A stretch of 64,000 nt of DNA from Gemmatimonadota bacterium (GCA_022822445.1 JAJEBR010000121.1:62001-126000), one strand, 5' to 3'. Shown: positions 53,374 through 62,735, counted from the stretch's first letter. Made by a program: numbers and translations. The notes: a model not told the origin generated them from the letters alone.

Positions 53374-54030
53374 CGTTGCTCCTTCCGTGCCGACCAGCGA
53401 GAGCCTCCACCTGTCACACATGATATGGCCCTGGCCGCCACCCTCGCAAGTACTCTACGCAGTCCTGTCGGTAGCAAATGGAATGGCGGAAGTCGGGCCG
53501 GAACGACAGCACCTCGTCCAGGATGATCGTACGCGCCACGGCGCGGAATCCGTGAAGGGCAATCCGGTCACTCGATACGGCTATCGCTCGGAACCCCGCC
53601 CTATGGCGTGGCGTCGCCCTCGGCTGCTGCCGGTAAGGAAAACGCGCCTTCGGGAAGACGTAGCGGAGGTGCCGAGTCCTGAACCGTTGTGGGCGCGGCG
53701 GCGGCGAGTGCTCAAACGTCCGGCTGGACGGCGCCAAGCGTGGCCGTTCATGTTACTATAGTGCCCAAGGTCCACGGACTTCCGCTACCGTCGAACAGAA
53801 TCCCGTTCATGAATGGGGATGGAAAGAGGGGATGACAGTCCTAAGGATCACCGTAACTAAATGTAATATATGTTACTTAGAAGATCATCACAGAATAGCG
53901 CTGCTATTGGCCCCTCGTCGCGCCTTGCCAGCGCGGCGCCTCGCCGCTCTCGGTGCGCACGCGGGTTCGTCCACCGGACCGCTAGATTGCAGCACCAACC
54001 CCCACCTCAACCCACGGGAGAACACACCCC
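53374..54030. other. 657-bp gap without a recognisable gene
   Basis: The stretch between divergent genes holds only arginine-rich shadow frames. Bases 53840-53890 are AT-rich and contain TGTAATA-TATG-TTACTTA (53862-53879), a degenerate relative of the dyad boxes. Its partner box 21 bp upstream is very weak. Confidence 0.4.
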
Positions 54031-54465
54031 ATGCACGATGTGAACCTGTACGCGGTACTGGTCGCCGGAATCGTCCCGATGATTGTCGGCATGCTCTGGT
54101 ACGGACCGCTCTTTGGCAAGCGCTGGCTGGCGATGATGGAGATGACCGCGGAGGAGGTGCAGGAGGGCTTCAACCCCATCAAGACGCACGGCATCGGCAT
54201 CCTGCTCTCGTTCCTCACCGCGTACATCCTGGCGCAGCTGATCGCCGACATCGCGCCCGGCGACGTTTCCTCGATGGAGGGGGGCGGCGGCTCCGCGATG
54301 ATCGGCGTGCATGTGGGACTGATGGCGCTGGTCGCCTTCGTCATCCCTGCCGCGCACCAGTCGGTCACCTTCGAGAAGCGCAAGGCTGGGCTCGCGTGGC
54401 TGAACGTCGCCTACAACGGCGTGGCGCTCATCGGGCAGGCGGTCGTGATCGCGCTGTGGCGGTGA
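54031..54465 (+). CDS. DUF1761 membrane protein
   Basis: This 144-residue protein has four hydrophobic helices (about 7-25, 50-70, 90-110, 120-142). Family features are LVAGIVPMIVGMLWYGPLFGKRW in the first helix and loop, and AAHQSVTFEKRKAGLAWLN with the terminal helix. A GGGAGAAC ribosome-binding site precedes the ATG. Function of DUF1761 is unknown; it is an inner-membrane protein. Confidence 0.85.
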   Translation: MHDVNLYAVLVAGIVPMIVGMLWYGPLFGKRWLAMMEMTAEEVQEGFNPIKTHGIGILLSFLTAYILAQLIADIAPGDVSSMEGGGGSAMIGVHVGLMALVAFVIPAAHQSVTFEKRKAGLAWLNVAYNGVALIGQAVVIALWR

Positions 54466-54518
54466 GGCGGGGGTAGGGCGGCAGGAGGGACCGGCGTTGT
54501 CCGGTTCTGGCGGAGGAG

Positions 54519-54728
54519 TCAGGCGTCAGGCAGCCGTTCCAACGCCCAGAGCTGGATGAACTCCACGTCCATTTCATCCGTTACACGGCCCAGAATGTAG
54601 TCCTCGCCGATGTCGTAGATCAGCAGCCCTTCCGGGGTCTCGACGAAACCCAGCACCTCACCATCGGGACCGTGACGTGACCATCCCCCCATTGACTCGC
54701 CTTGGCTGGACCAGTCTTCAACTGGAGG
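54519..54728 (-). pseudogene. 3' remnant of a six-bladed beta-propeller gene
   Basis: An open minus-strand stretch of 69 codons without a start codon ends at the TGA at 54521-54519. It reads PDGEVLGFVETPEGLLIYDIGEDYILG, then DEMDVEFIQLWAL. This matches the last blade of the propeller proteins (compare TPEGFFLLEVGAGYILGTHKDE at the end of the 18570 gene). The upstream stop TAA at 54731-54729 and the RHH antitoxin promoter lie where the rest of the gene should be, so the insertion or replacement removed the 5' part. Confidence 0.75.
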
Positions 54729-54729
54729 T

Positions 54730-54745
54730 TATACTGTATGATACA
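54730..54745 (+). promoter_or_regulatory. Candidate promoter/operator of the RHH-PIN module
   Basis: TATACT (54730-54735) is a good -10. TGTATGATACA (54735-54745) is an 11-base inverted repeat with five-base arms directly after it, typical of ribbon-helix-helix operators. The ATG follows at 54765. Confidence 0.5.
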
Positions 54746-54764
54746 TAAACTGTGAGACTGTGTA

Positions 54765-55091
54765 ATGCGAAATATCACCGTAGCCGTTGACGAGGAAACC
54801 CATCGTCGCGCCCGCGTCCGCGCGGCGGAACTGGACACGTCGGTGTCGGCGCTGGTACGGGAGTTCCTGCGGCGTCTCGTACCCGGCGAACGGCGCGGGA
54901 GACTGGAGTCTCAACCCCTTGAGTCCGCGCTTGAACGCAGGCGCAGGCTGTTCGAGGAGGTCTTCGCCGACTTTGACGCGCGCGGGGTTGGGCTGCACAT
55001 GGCCGACAATCTGCCGCGCGAGGCGCTCCATGACCGTTCGACGATCCGTTCCGAAGGGGATTCGGCCAGTCTTTCCGACACCGACGGCTGA
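54765..55091 (+). CDS. Ribbon-helix-helix antitoxin
   Basis: This is a 108-residue protein. The N-terminus NITVAVDEETHRRARVRAAELDTSVSALVREFL is the ribbon-helix-helix DNA-binding fold. The helical, basic middle (LESALERRRRLFEEVFADFDARG) is the toxin-binding tail. A PIN toxin gene begins 15 bases downstream. Confidence 0.87.
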   Translation: MRNITVAVDEETHRRARVRAAELDTSVSALVREFLRRLVPGERRGRLESQPLESALERRRRLFEEVFADFDARGVGLHMADNLPREALHDRSTIRSEGDSASLSDTDG

Positions 55092-55106
55092 TCCACGGAC
55101 TCCCCG

Positions 55107-55511
55107 GTGCGCTTTGTCGACACGAACGTGCTGCTCTACGCGGCGAGCTTCCTCCCCGAAGAAGAGGACAAGCGGCTTCGCGCGCGGGAACTCCTGGCGG
55201 AGCCGAATCTCGCCGTCTCGGTGCAGGTTCTCCAGGAGTTCTACCACCAGGCGACCCGCCCCACCCGACCCGGTCGACTCTCCGACGATGATGCCGTGCG
55301 CTTCCTTGAGCCGGTGTTGGAGATGCGGGTCCAGGCCGTTACGCTCGGCGTGTTCAGGGAAGCCGTTTCGATCCGCCGCCGCTTCGGTCTTTCCTATTGG
55401 GATGCGGCAATTCTCGCCGCTGCCCGGACGCTCGGCTGCGACGCCGTCTACTCCGAGGACATGAGTTCGGAACAGGACTACGGCGGAATTCGAGTCGTCA
55501 ACCCGTTTTGA
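55107..55511 (+). CDS. PIN-domain ribonuclease toxin
   Basis: This 134-residue protein has GTG start. PIN-domain acidic residues: MRFVDTNVLLYA (first Asp), the VLQEFYHQAT glutamate, LSYWDAAILAAAR aspartate and SEDMS. It is a VapC-like endoribonuclease controlled by the antitoxin encoded upstream. Nearest relatives are COG5573-type PIN proteins. Confidence 0.87.
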   Translation: MRFVDTNVLLYAASFLPEEEDKRLRARELLAEPNLAVSVQVLQEFYHQATRPTRPGRLSDDDAVRFLEPVLEMRVQAVTLGVFREAVSIRRRFGLSYWDAAILAAARTLGCDAVYSEDMSSEQDYGGIRVVNPF

Positions 55512-55534
55512 GCGACCGACCGCTTTGAGGCGCC

Positions 55535-56059
55535 CTATCCGCCCTCCTCGGTCGCCGGCCGCCTCGGAATCACCTTCCCCGTCTCGCGGTCGTAATCCAC
55601 GATGTTCTCCCACTCCGACGCATCGGAGCGCGCGACCACCGCGACCACGTCCTCGGTGTCGCTCGCGTTGAGAACCTCGTGTGGCACGCCGGGCTCGATG
55701 AAGATGAAGTCGCCGGCGTGGTTGATGATCGAGTGGCGCAGGTTGGGGCCGAAGTCGTGACGGACGGTGCCCTCGAGGATGTAGAGCATGACCTCGAAGT
55801 CGACGTGGATGTGTGCGAGGGCGACGCCGCCGGGCGGGATGCGGGCCACATTCATCGACAGCTCGCGCGCGGGGACGTTCTTTGCGGAGAGGCCGGTCTT
55901 GTAGTGGATGCCGTTCCAGTCCCGGTGGATTCCGCTGGCGCGGATGGAGAAGATGCCGTTGTGGCCGTCGGGGGTGCCGGAGGTCCGATGGGCGGCCTTG
56001 CCCGTCTCGCCCTCGTCCGGCCCGCCGACGCGCCGGTCCGGTTCCCTGCCCTGGCTCAC
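55535..56059 (-). CDS. Cupin-domain protein
   Basis: This is a 174-residue protein. Cupin motif 1 is ARIPPGGVALAHIHVDFEVMLYILEG (about 73-98), with the two histidines and glutamate that bind a metal. Motif 2 is HAGDFIFIEPGVPHEVLNAS (about 118-137). No signal peptide is seen; cytoplasmic. The ATG overlaps the upstream HAD stop by four bases (ATGA), so the two genes are co-translated and may serve one catabolic step. Confidence 0.83.
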   Translation of the reverse strand: MSQGREPDRRVGGPDEGETGKAAHRTSGTPDGHNGIFSIRASGIHRDWNGIHYKTGLSAKNVPARELSMNVARIPPGGVALAHIHVDFEVMLYILEGTVRHDFGPNLRHSIINHAGDFIFIEPGVPHEVLNASDTEDVVAVVARSDASEWENIVDYDRETGKVIPRRPATEEGG

Positions 56060-56904
56060 GCCGTCCCCAGCAGCCGGGCGACGCTCGCCATGTCCGTAAC
56101 CGTTGCGTCGGGCCTTGCGTCCGCTGGGGGCGTGGCGCCGCTTCCGTCACCCCGGGAGGGCCGGTCCACGTGGACGGTGGCGTAGCCGAGGGCGGACGCG
56201 GGCGCGATGTCGTGAAAGAGGCTCTGCGCGACGTGCAGCGTGCGTTCGCGCGCGATCCCTGAACGCATGGCCATCTCCTCGAAGTGCGCGGGGGCGGGTT
56301 TGTAGCTGCCGACCTGCTGGGCGGTGACCACCCAGTCGAAGTCGGTTCGGAGGTGGTCGCAGGTCCGGGCGAAGAGGTCGTCGTCGACGTTGGAGACGAT
56401 ACCGAGGCGGAAACGGCGCGCGAGTCGCCCGAGTGCGTCCACCGTGTCGGGAAAGGCGGGCCAGTCGCCGACGGAGGCCGCGAAGGCGTCGCACTCGGAC
56501 GGGGTGGGGCGGAAGCCGAGCGTGTCCCCCATCTTCTCGAGCGTCAGGGCCAGCACCTCCCGGTAGCTGCGGTAGCGCTCCCCCTGGACGAGGTGCTCCG
56601 CGGCGCCGAAGGCGGACAGGATGGCCGCGTCGTCGGGGATGAATTCCGGCGCCGAAGTCTGTTCCCCGCGCTGGGCCGGACCGTGACTGTGCCGTGCCGC
56701 GCCGTGCGCCGTGCACACTTCCCGGACCGCCGTGATGATCCCCGCCTCCCAATCGACGAGGGTGCCGTAGCAGTCGAAGGTGAGCAGGTCGAAGCGGTCG
56801 GGGTCGAGGCGGGTTCGCTCGGGGTCGAGGTGCGCGCTGCCCTTGGCGGGGTGCCGCCGCCGCCCCCGACCGGGTGGCGACGTGTCTGAAGCGTTCGGGT
56901 GCAC
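56056..56904 (-). CDS. HAD-superfamily hydrolase (haloacid dehalogenase type II-like)
   Basis: This is a 282-residue protein. Motif I is LLTFDCYGTLVDWEAGI (about 40-56), with the nucleophile Asp in DCYGT. Motif II is the IVSNVDDD serine (about 168-175). Motif III contains GSYKPAPAHFEE with its lysine. Motif IV is an Asp within AQSLFHDI. The residues after motif I match 2-haloacid dehalogenase-type (DehII) enzymes, which release halide from 2-halo acids, but phosphatase activity is also common in the family. The first 35 residues are disordered and basic. Translationally coupled to the cupin. Confidence 0.83.
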   Translation of the reverse strand: MHPNASDTSPPGRGRRRHPAKGSAHLDPERTRLDPDRFDLLTFDCYGTLVDWEAGIITAVREVCTAHGAARHSHGPAQRGEQTSAPEFIPDDAAILSAFGAAEHLVQGERYRSYREVLALTLEKMGDTLGFRPTPSECDAFAASVGDWPAFPDTVDALGRLARRFRLGIVSNVDDDLFARTCDHLRTDFDWVVTAQQVGSYKPAPAHFEEMAMRSGIARERTLHVAQSLFHDIAPASALGYATVHVDRPSRGDGSGATPPADARPDATVTDMASVARLLGTA

Positions 56905-56917
56905 GCCGGTCCCCCTC

Positions 56918-57424
56918 CTACATGTCGGGGAAGTCGGCGGTCGGCCCGAAGACCTGCGGCACCGGCACGTCCAGCATCCGCAGGTAGACGCCGAGCTGGG
57001 CGCGGTGGTGGATCATGTGGTCCATGATGAAGGTCCTCACGACCACGCTCTTCGGAAGGGTGAAGCGCGCCTCTCCCCCGACGAGCATCGTCCATGGACC
57101 CTCCAGATCGGCGTCGGAGCAGCCCTCGATCGCGCTGCGGGCCGCGGCGGCACTCTGTTCGAGCGCCTCGGCCAGCTCGCTGGTGGTGCTGAGCGCCGCC
57201 ATGGGCGGGGGTCCGCCGTCCGCCGGACTGATGTCGAATTCGGAAACCGACAGCGTGGCCATGGTCCAGTTGGGCAGGTTGGCGAGGTGGGTCGCGAGTT
57301 CCCCCAGCGTCCACGACCTGTCATGAGGGCGCCAGTCCAGCTGATCCTCCGGAACCGCCGCCAGCACCGCCTTCGTACCCGCCACGATCTGGTCGAAGGC
57401 GGCGAGGATGGGCCTTGCAGGCAT
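56918..57424 (-). CDS. DinB-family metal-binding protein
   Basis: This 168-residue four-helix-bundle protein has the DinB metal-binding histidines: LATHLANLPNW (about 44-54) and the closing FIMDHMIHHRAQLGVYLR (about 131-148). Such proteins may be thiol transferases or unknown hydrolases acting in stress or detoxification. It sits 13 bases upstream of the HAD start and likely heads the HAD-cupin operon. Confidence 0.82.
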   Translation of the reverse strand: MPARPILAAFDQIVAGTKAVLAAVPEDQLDWRPHDRSWTLGELATHLANLPNWTMATLSVSEFDISPADGGPPPMAALSTTSELAEALEQSAAAARSAIEGCSDADLEGPWTMLVGGEARFTLPKSVVVRTFIMDHMIHHRAQLGVYLRMLDVPVPQVFGPTADFPDM

Positions 57425-57560
57425 GATCCTGTTCTCTCATTTGCCAGTAACATGTGCGGCCCGCTCGTCGGACCTGCACCTCGGGAGAAGTTAGCGTGCC
57501 CGCGACCTTGGTGGGAACGCGGCGGACCCGCGCCGCTGTGCTTCCCGTCTTCACCGCCCC

Positions 57561-60500
57561 CTACCACTCGATCCTCCACACCCGTCCCCCGCCCCCCGCC
57601 GCCCACCCCACGCGGCCACCATCCGCAAACGCCACCGCCCACGCGCTCACCCCGGGCAGCTCCTCCCACGTCGCACCCATGTCGTCCGTGAACGCGGCGC
57701 CGGTCGGTGCCACCGCCACCACCACGCGGTACCAGCTGCGGCCCCCCGCCGCGCTCCCATAGACGGCCCCCTCGATCGGCGCGGCGGCCGCCACCGTCCA
57801 TCTCGCGCCCCCGTCTGCGCTCACGGCCGCGTTCCGCTCCACCACCGCCCCGCGCGAACCCAGGTCGCCCCCCAGCGCCATCACGGGGCGCCCGCCGTCC
57901 ACCGCAAGCGTGAAGATCCCCGCCATGTCGCCCCTCACCATCGGCACCTCGGTCGCGGCCCAGCTCCGGCCGTAGTCGCTCGTTGCCAGGATGCGGGCCG
58001 AGCCGCCGGCCCCGGTGCCGATCCAGCCATTGCCCTGCCCGCCGGTCCGGGCGCAGGTGCCGCTCGCCGCGAAGCCGCCCTCGCCCTCGTTCGCGGCGGG
58101 GAGCGCGCCCGCCTCCACGCGGGACCAGCTGCGGCCTCCGTCACCCGTCACCAGGACATACGGCGACCCGTCGAACGAGTCCCCATAGGCGAAGCCCCGG
58201 TTCCCGTCCCAGAAGTCGAGGCAGTCCATGAAGCCGGCGGGCTCCTCCATCAGGAATGCCAGCGACCACGTCCCGCCCCCGTCGGCGGTGCGGTAGATCC
58301 GTGACGCCGGCCCTTCGCCCGATGTGAGCGCGACCGCCGCCCGCGACGAAAAGCCATGAATGTCGCGGAACTGGAGCGAATCGCCGCCGGGCGCGGGGAT
58401 CCGCTGCCAGCTCGACCCGCCGTCGGCTGTCCTCAGGATCACCCCGCCATGTCCGCTGACCCAGACCGTCTCCTCCGAGACCGGGCTGATCGCCTGCAGC
58501 ACCTCGGTGGTCCCGGCGGTCTGCTCGGTGATGGTGGGCCGCAGCGCCGGCGCGCGTCCCGGCGGCGGCTCGCCGGGTGCCCGGACCTCCAGCGTCACCG
58601 CGTCCACCGCCTCCGCCCCCCGCCGCCGGTACACCTCGCGCGCCTCCTCGAACTGCGCGTACACGTGCTCCTTCTCCCGCTCCGACCGCCACCCGGGCCA
58701 CTCCTCGGCCATCTCCTGCAGCCTGTCGATCCAGCGCAGCGCGTACTCGGCCGCCTCGGCGCTGCGGATCGGCCGCCCCGCCACCGTCACCCACACCGGG
58801 TTCGTCGCCGCCTGCGGGTACAGCGTGTCGAGCGGCCATCGGTCCACGCCCCGCCCCGTCACCCGCAGGTGGATCCACGAGCTCCCGGCCAGGGCGATCC
58901 GGTCATCGATCTCAAGCGACCTGCGATCGCCCCCGAAGTCGTAGGTGCGGACCACCTCGCCGTTCACCACCAGCTCCGCCACCTCCATCGCCACGATCCC
59001 CCACACGCGCCCGCTCACGCGCACCTCGCCCGGCCCGGCGAGCGCCACATCCTCGCCGGGCCCCCGCCCCTCGACCGCGAACTCCACCAGCGGTCCCGAA
59101 CTCATATACGCATGCCCGTCCCGCAGCCCCTGGAACCACCCCTCCATCGTCAGCCTGCCGTCGGGCGTCCGCACATACGTCCGCATCGAGCCGACCAGGG
59201 GCGTCGCGTGCAGGCTCGAAATCGCATCCTCGCCCCCGACCAGCGCGGCCCGGATCCCGTTGCTCCACACCGCGTAGAGCGGCGGCCACCCGTCCTGCGG
59301 GGTCGACCACTCGACCGCATCCGCCGCGCCCAGCGCCGCGTCCACGATGAACCCCTTCGCGCCGCCCAGGTTCCCCTCCAGCGGATCGCCGTTGAAGAAG
59401 GAGTGCACGTACGCGGTCGTCGCACCCTGGGCCTTCGCCTTCAGCAGCATGTCGGTGTTGCTGGGGTACAGGCTCTCGATCGCGGTGCCCTCGTAGCCCA
59501 TGGCATATGGGGCGATGAGGTGGTCCGTGTGGCCGAACATGAAGACGTGGCCGTAGAAGGGCGGACGGTACTCCTGCCCGACGACGAGCACGCGGTCCGG
59601 TTCGGAGAGCGGGTGCGGACCTCCCCCGGGGATCCAGAACTGGTGGTCGAGGATGCGGTTGTCCTTGTTGGCGATCTGCTCGTTGACGATGTCCTGGTCC
59701 TCGGCGGCGGACATCATCATGAGGTTCTCAAGGGAGTTGCGCAGGTTCCCGGCGTAGTTCATGTGCAGATGCGTCGAGCCGGAGAACCAGCCCTCATCCG
59801 AGACGTCGGAGATCTCTTGGAGTTCGACCGTGATCTCGGTCACTACCCCCTCGCGCACCTCGGCCTGCACCGTCTGCGGGGCGGTCTCGAAGCCGCGCAC
59901 GACGGTCATCTCGGCGGTGCCGGCCGGCAGTTCGACGGTGAACGATCCCGGATGGTGGAAGATCCGGTCGCCGGCACGAGCGACGCGGGCATAGGCGTCG
60001 GCGGGGGCATAGAACCTGCCGTCCGAAGCGGTCAGGTGGACGCGGCTGGCGAGCGGTTCGGGGTCGGCGCCGTCTGCTGCGCCCGCGGCAACCGTCGTGA
60101 CCGACAGCGTGCCCGTCGGCCGCGCCCAGTGCCGCTGGGTGATGTCGATGCGGCGGAGCCTGCCGCCGTTGGCCTCCAGCAGGTACAGCTGCGGCAGCCC
60201 GCCGGGGTCGTGCGGCGCGCCCGCGGTGGCCGGCCCGCCGCCGTTGGCGACGAACGCGATCCATTCGGCGTCGGGGGACCAGCGCGGGTGGAAGGCGTCG
60301 AAGTCGAAGAAGGTCATCTTGTACGGCTCGCCGCCGCCGGTGGGCTGGACGTAGAGGTTCTGGAACTGGTCCGCGGCGCCCGCGGTCGAGGAGTAGACGA
60401 AGCGGCGGCCGTCGTACGAGACGTGCGGTTGCGTGCGGTAGAGGGTCTGCTCGGCGAGGACGGCCCGCCGCCGCTCGATGCCGCCGGCCCGCGCGGGGAC

Positions 60501-61286
60501 CCGGTAGACGTTGCCGCTCCCGAGCGCCACGTCCCGGTTCGAGACCAGGAGCAGCTCTTCGCCGCTGGGCAGCCACGCCGGCGAGATGTGCATGTCCCAC
60601 GGGCCGAAGTAGAGGCGGTTGCGCCCGAAGGAGTTGTCCGCGGTGACCGCGACCTCGGGGCCTGCCCAGGCGCCGTCCGCGAAGGCGCGGATGTAGACGT
60701 TGAAATAGCCGTTGGGTGCCGTCGAGACGTAGGCGATGCGGTCGCCGGAGGGGGAGAAGCGCGGGTCGGTGTGGATGTGGCCGCCCTCGGTGAGGCGGTG
60801 ACGCTCGCCGGTGGCCGTGTTCATGACCTCGAGGTGAATGGTGCGGCCGCCGTCGTCGACGGTGTAGAGCAGCCACGCGCCGTCCGGGGAGTAGTTGGGC
60901 GACGAATGGTAGTCCGGGCCGTGTACGATCTCGTGGGCGTCGCCGGTCGCGATGTCCACCTCCCAGAGCGAACCGCTCATCGCCACCGCGACGCGCCCGC
61001 CGCCGGGGTGCCAGGCCGGGTACCAGGGCGACGAGGAGGGCGCCGGAGGGAAGTAGAAGTTGTGCATGTAGTTGCCGCCGTGCGCGGAGGCCGGGTAGGG
61101 GCGGCCGATGGGCTGGGCGGTGAGGGGGTCGGGTGGGGCGAGGGTGAGGGTGGTGAGGATGGCGGCGGTTGAGAGGGCGAGGTGGGTGGTGGGGAGCAGG
61201 CGGCGTGGCGGGCGGCGGGGGGCGGGGATGGGGCGGTGGGAGGCGCTGAGGGCGGGGGGCCGGGCCGGGAAGGCGACTGGGGGCAT
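57561..61286 (-). CDS. TolB-like propeller / CehA-McbA hydrolase / BNR propeller fusion protein
   Basis: This is a 1241-residue exported protein. The ATG at 61286 (residue 1) follows a long basic n-region and gives a signal sequence ending PLTAQ. Residues about 60-400 form a TolB-type propeller (YPAWHPGGGRVAVAMSG, SPNYSPDGAWLLYT, DPRFSPSGDRIAYVS). About 490-800 are a CehA/McbA-like metal hydrolase (the HLHMN motif at 506-510, followed by EDQDIVNEQIANKDNR, then HVFMFGHTDHL and VHSFFNG, of a PHP-like TIM barrel). About 930-1241 form an Asp-box propeller (RTADGGSSW, RTADGGGTW, TGDGGRSW, TSDYGRSW, TDDMGATW) resembling Ycf48/photosystem-assembly-factor proteins. A recognition-hydrolase-recognition architecture is plausible. 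Confidence 0.82.
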   Translation of the reverse strand: MPPVAFPARPPALSASHRPIPAPRRPPRRLLPTTHLALSTAAILTTLTLAPPDPLTAQPIGRPYPASAHGGNYMHNFYFPPAPSSSPWYPAWHPGGGRVAVAMSGSLWEVDIATGDAHEIVHGPDYHSSPNYSPDGAWLLYTVDDGGRTIHLEVMNTATGERHRLTEGGHIHTDPRFSPSGDRIAYVSTAPNGYFNVYIRAFADGAWAGPEVAVTADNSFGRNRLYFGPWDMHISPAWLPSGEELLLVSNRDVALGSGNVYRVPARAGGIERRRAVLAEQTLYRTQPHVSYDGRRFVYSSTAGAADQFQNLYVQPTGGGEPYKMTFFDFDAFHPRWSPDAEWIAFVANGGGPATAGAPHDPGGLPQLYLLEANGGRLRRIDITQRHWARPTGTLSVTTVAAGAADGADPEPLASRVHLTASDGRFYAPADAYARVARAGDRIFHHPGSFTVELPAGTAEMTVVRGFETAPQTVQAEVREGVVTEITVELQEISDVSDEGWFSGSTHLHMNYAGNLRNSLENLMMMSAAEDQDIVNEQIANKDNRILDHQFWIPGGGPHPLSEPDRVLVVGQEYRPPFYGHVFMFGHTDHLIAPYAMGYEGTAIESLYPSNTDMLLKAKAQGATTAYVHSFFNGDPLEGNLGGAKGFIVDAALGAADAVEWSTPQDGWPPLYAVWSNGIRAALVGGEDAISSLHATPLVGSMRTYVRTPDGRLTMEGWFQGLRDGHAYMSSGPLVEFAVEGRGPGEDVALAGPGEVRVSGRVWGIVAMEVAELVVNGEVVRTYDFGGDRRSLEIDDRIALAGSSWIHLRVTGRGVDRWPLDTLYPQAATNPVWVTVAGRPIRSAEAAEYALRWIDRLQEMAEEWPGWRSEREKEHVYAQFEEAREVYRRRGAEAVDAVTLEVRAPGEPPPGRAPALRPTITEQTAGTTEVLQAISPVSEETVWVSGHGGVILRTADGGSSWQRIPAPGGDSLQFRDIHGFSSRAAVALTSGEGPASRIYRTADGGGTWSLAFLMEEPAGFMDCLDFWDGNRGFAYGDSFDGSPYVLVTGDGGRSWSRVEAGALPAANEGEGGFAASGTCARTGGQGNGWIGTGAGGSARILATSDYGRSWAATEVPMVRGDMAGIFTLAVDGGRPVMALGGDLGSRGAVVERNAAVSADGGARWTVAAAAPIEGAVYGSAAGGRSWYRVVVAVAPTGAAFTDDMGATWEELPGVSAWAVAFADGGRVGWAAGGGGRVWRIEW

Positions 61287-61522
61287 GGCGGTCTTCAGTG
61301 CGGGGGTGGTGGCCGCGCCGGGGTGGGGAGGGACGTGGCCGTGCGGGGATGGTAGCCGTGAGGGGGGGTGGGGGGCCAGTGGGCCGTGTGGGGTGCTCGC
61401 GGGGAGTGCGGGGATGGTAGCCGTGTGGGGGTCGCCCCGCGGCAACGAGCGAAGTTGCGGATTGCTCTCCCCGCCGTTTAGATAATCCGGAATGCTGAAG
61501 ACGCGGTTTCCGCTCGTCACGA

Positions 61523-61561
61523 TGTCAACCCGAGCTTACTTATTGTCATGTCAAGTTTACG
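61523..61561. promoter_or_regulatory. 21-bp-phased tandem dyad upstream of amidase pseudogene
   Basis: Box 1 is TGTCAAC-CCGA-GCTTACT (61523-61540). Box 2 is TGTCATG-TCAA-GTTTACG (61544-61561). It ends 70 bases before the GTG (61632) that best begins the amidase signal peptide. Confidence 0.55.
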
Positions 61562-62701
61562 TTTCCGAGCCAACGATGAGCGCCAGCGGCGAGTCGAGCC
61601 GACGGAACCCGCCGCAAGCAGACGTCCTGCCGTGAACTGGCGCACGGTCCTCCTGATGGCCGGGCTGTCCGGCATCGGCTTCGCCCCACCTGCCGCGCCC
61701 CTGCGCGCCCAGACCTTCGAGCTGGACGAGGCCACGATCGCCGGCGTCCACGCGGCCATGCGTGCCGGAGACCTGACCTGCGAGCAACTCGTGCGGGGCT
61801 ACCTGGAACGCATCGCCGAAAGTGCAGGGGACCTCCCCCGGCTGAACGCCATCGCGTACGCGAGCCCCTTCGCCCTCTCCGAGGCGCGTCAGCTCGACAG
61901 CGCCTTCGCCGCGGAAGGCCCCACGGGGCCGCTGCACTGCATTCCCGTGCTGCTCAAGGACCAGGTCGAGACCAGCGACATGCCGACCACCTACGGGTCG
62001 GTTCTCTTCAGGGACTTCGTTCCCGAACGGGACGCGACCATCGTCACCCGGCTCAAGGAAGCCGGCGCCATCATCCTGGCCAAGACGAACATGGGCGAGT
62101 TCGCGTCGCGCTACGTCGGTTCCGGCTTCGGCGTGATCCGCAACCCCTACGATCGCACGCGCAACCCGAGCGGGTCGTCGGGCGGCACAGGCGTCGGCAT
62201 CACGGCCAACCTGAAGCGACCGACGCGTACCTGGCCGAGCACGACAACGCCCCGTACTCGACGCTGGCGTCCATCCTCCTGACCGGCCAGGTCAACCCCT
62301 GGCGGGCCAGTGGACTGGCGGACCTGCTCGGCAAGACCACCCGCGACCCCGGCTACCTGGAGTACCTGCTGGCGCGCGACCGGATCCGCGTGAACGTGCT
62401 GAAGACGATGGCTCACCACGACCTCGACGCCCTGGTCTACGCCACCTTCGACCACCCCCCGACGGCGATCGCCGCGGATGTCGAGACGAATCCCGGCCCC
62501 AACGACCGCTACGCCCTCGGTGACAACCGCCTCCTCAGCCCGCTCACCGGATTCCCCGCCCTGACCGTCCCCGCCGGCTTCACCCCGGACGGCCTCCCGG
62601 TTGGCGTGGAGTTCATGGGGCGGCCCTTCACGGAGGCGATGTTGCTCGGGTTCGGATACGCATTCGAGCAGGCGACGGGGTATCGGCGCCCGCCGGGATA
62701 G
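61548..62701 (+). pseudogene. Amidase-signature gene disrupted by internal deletion
   Basis: The 5' part (61548 or, with a better signal peptide, GTG 61632, to about 62207) encodes an exported amidase: LLKDQVET with the first catalytic lysine, TNMGEF, and NPSGSSGGTGVGITANL with the cis-serine. It then jumps, in another frame, to TDAYLAEHDNAPYSTLASILLTGQVNPWRASG and the family's C-terminal GFPALTVPAGFTPDGLPVGVEFMG. About 150-200 residues that would hold the nucleophile serine (in the usual GTDTGGSIR) are missing and the frame is shifted. The product cannot be an active amidase. Confidence 0.85.
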
Positions 62702-62735
62702 GGACTGAGTCGCCCTCGCTGCTGGCGGATTCAAC

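Noticed and set aside
53841-53879. Possible further phased dyad upstream of the DUF1761 gene
   Set aside because: The second box (TGTAATA-TATG-TTACTTA) is fair but the first is too poor to count.
58356-61172. 938-residue plus-strand open frame opposite the TolB/CehA/BNR fusion
   Set aside because: Same kind of shadow: low-complexity Arg/Pro/His composition and no recognisable motif.
61548-61550. ATG at 61548 as the amidase start
   Set aside because: It lies inside the second dyad box and gives a long hydrophilic leader; GTG 61632 begins a proper signal peptide. The pseudogene range still includes it.
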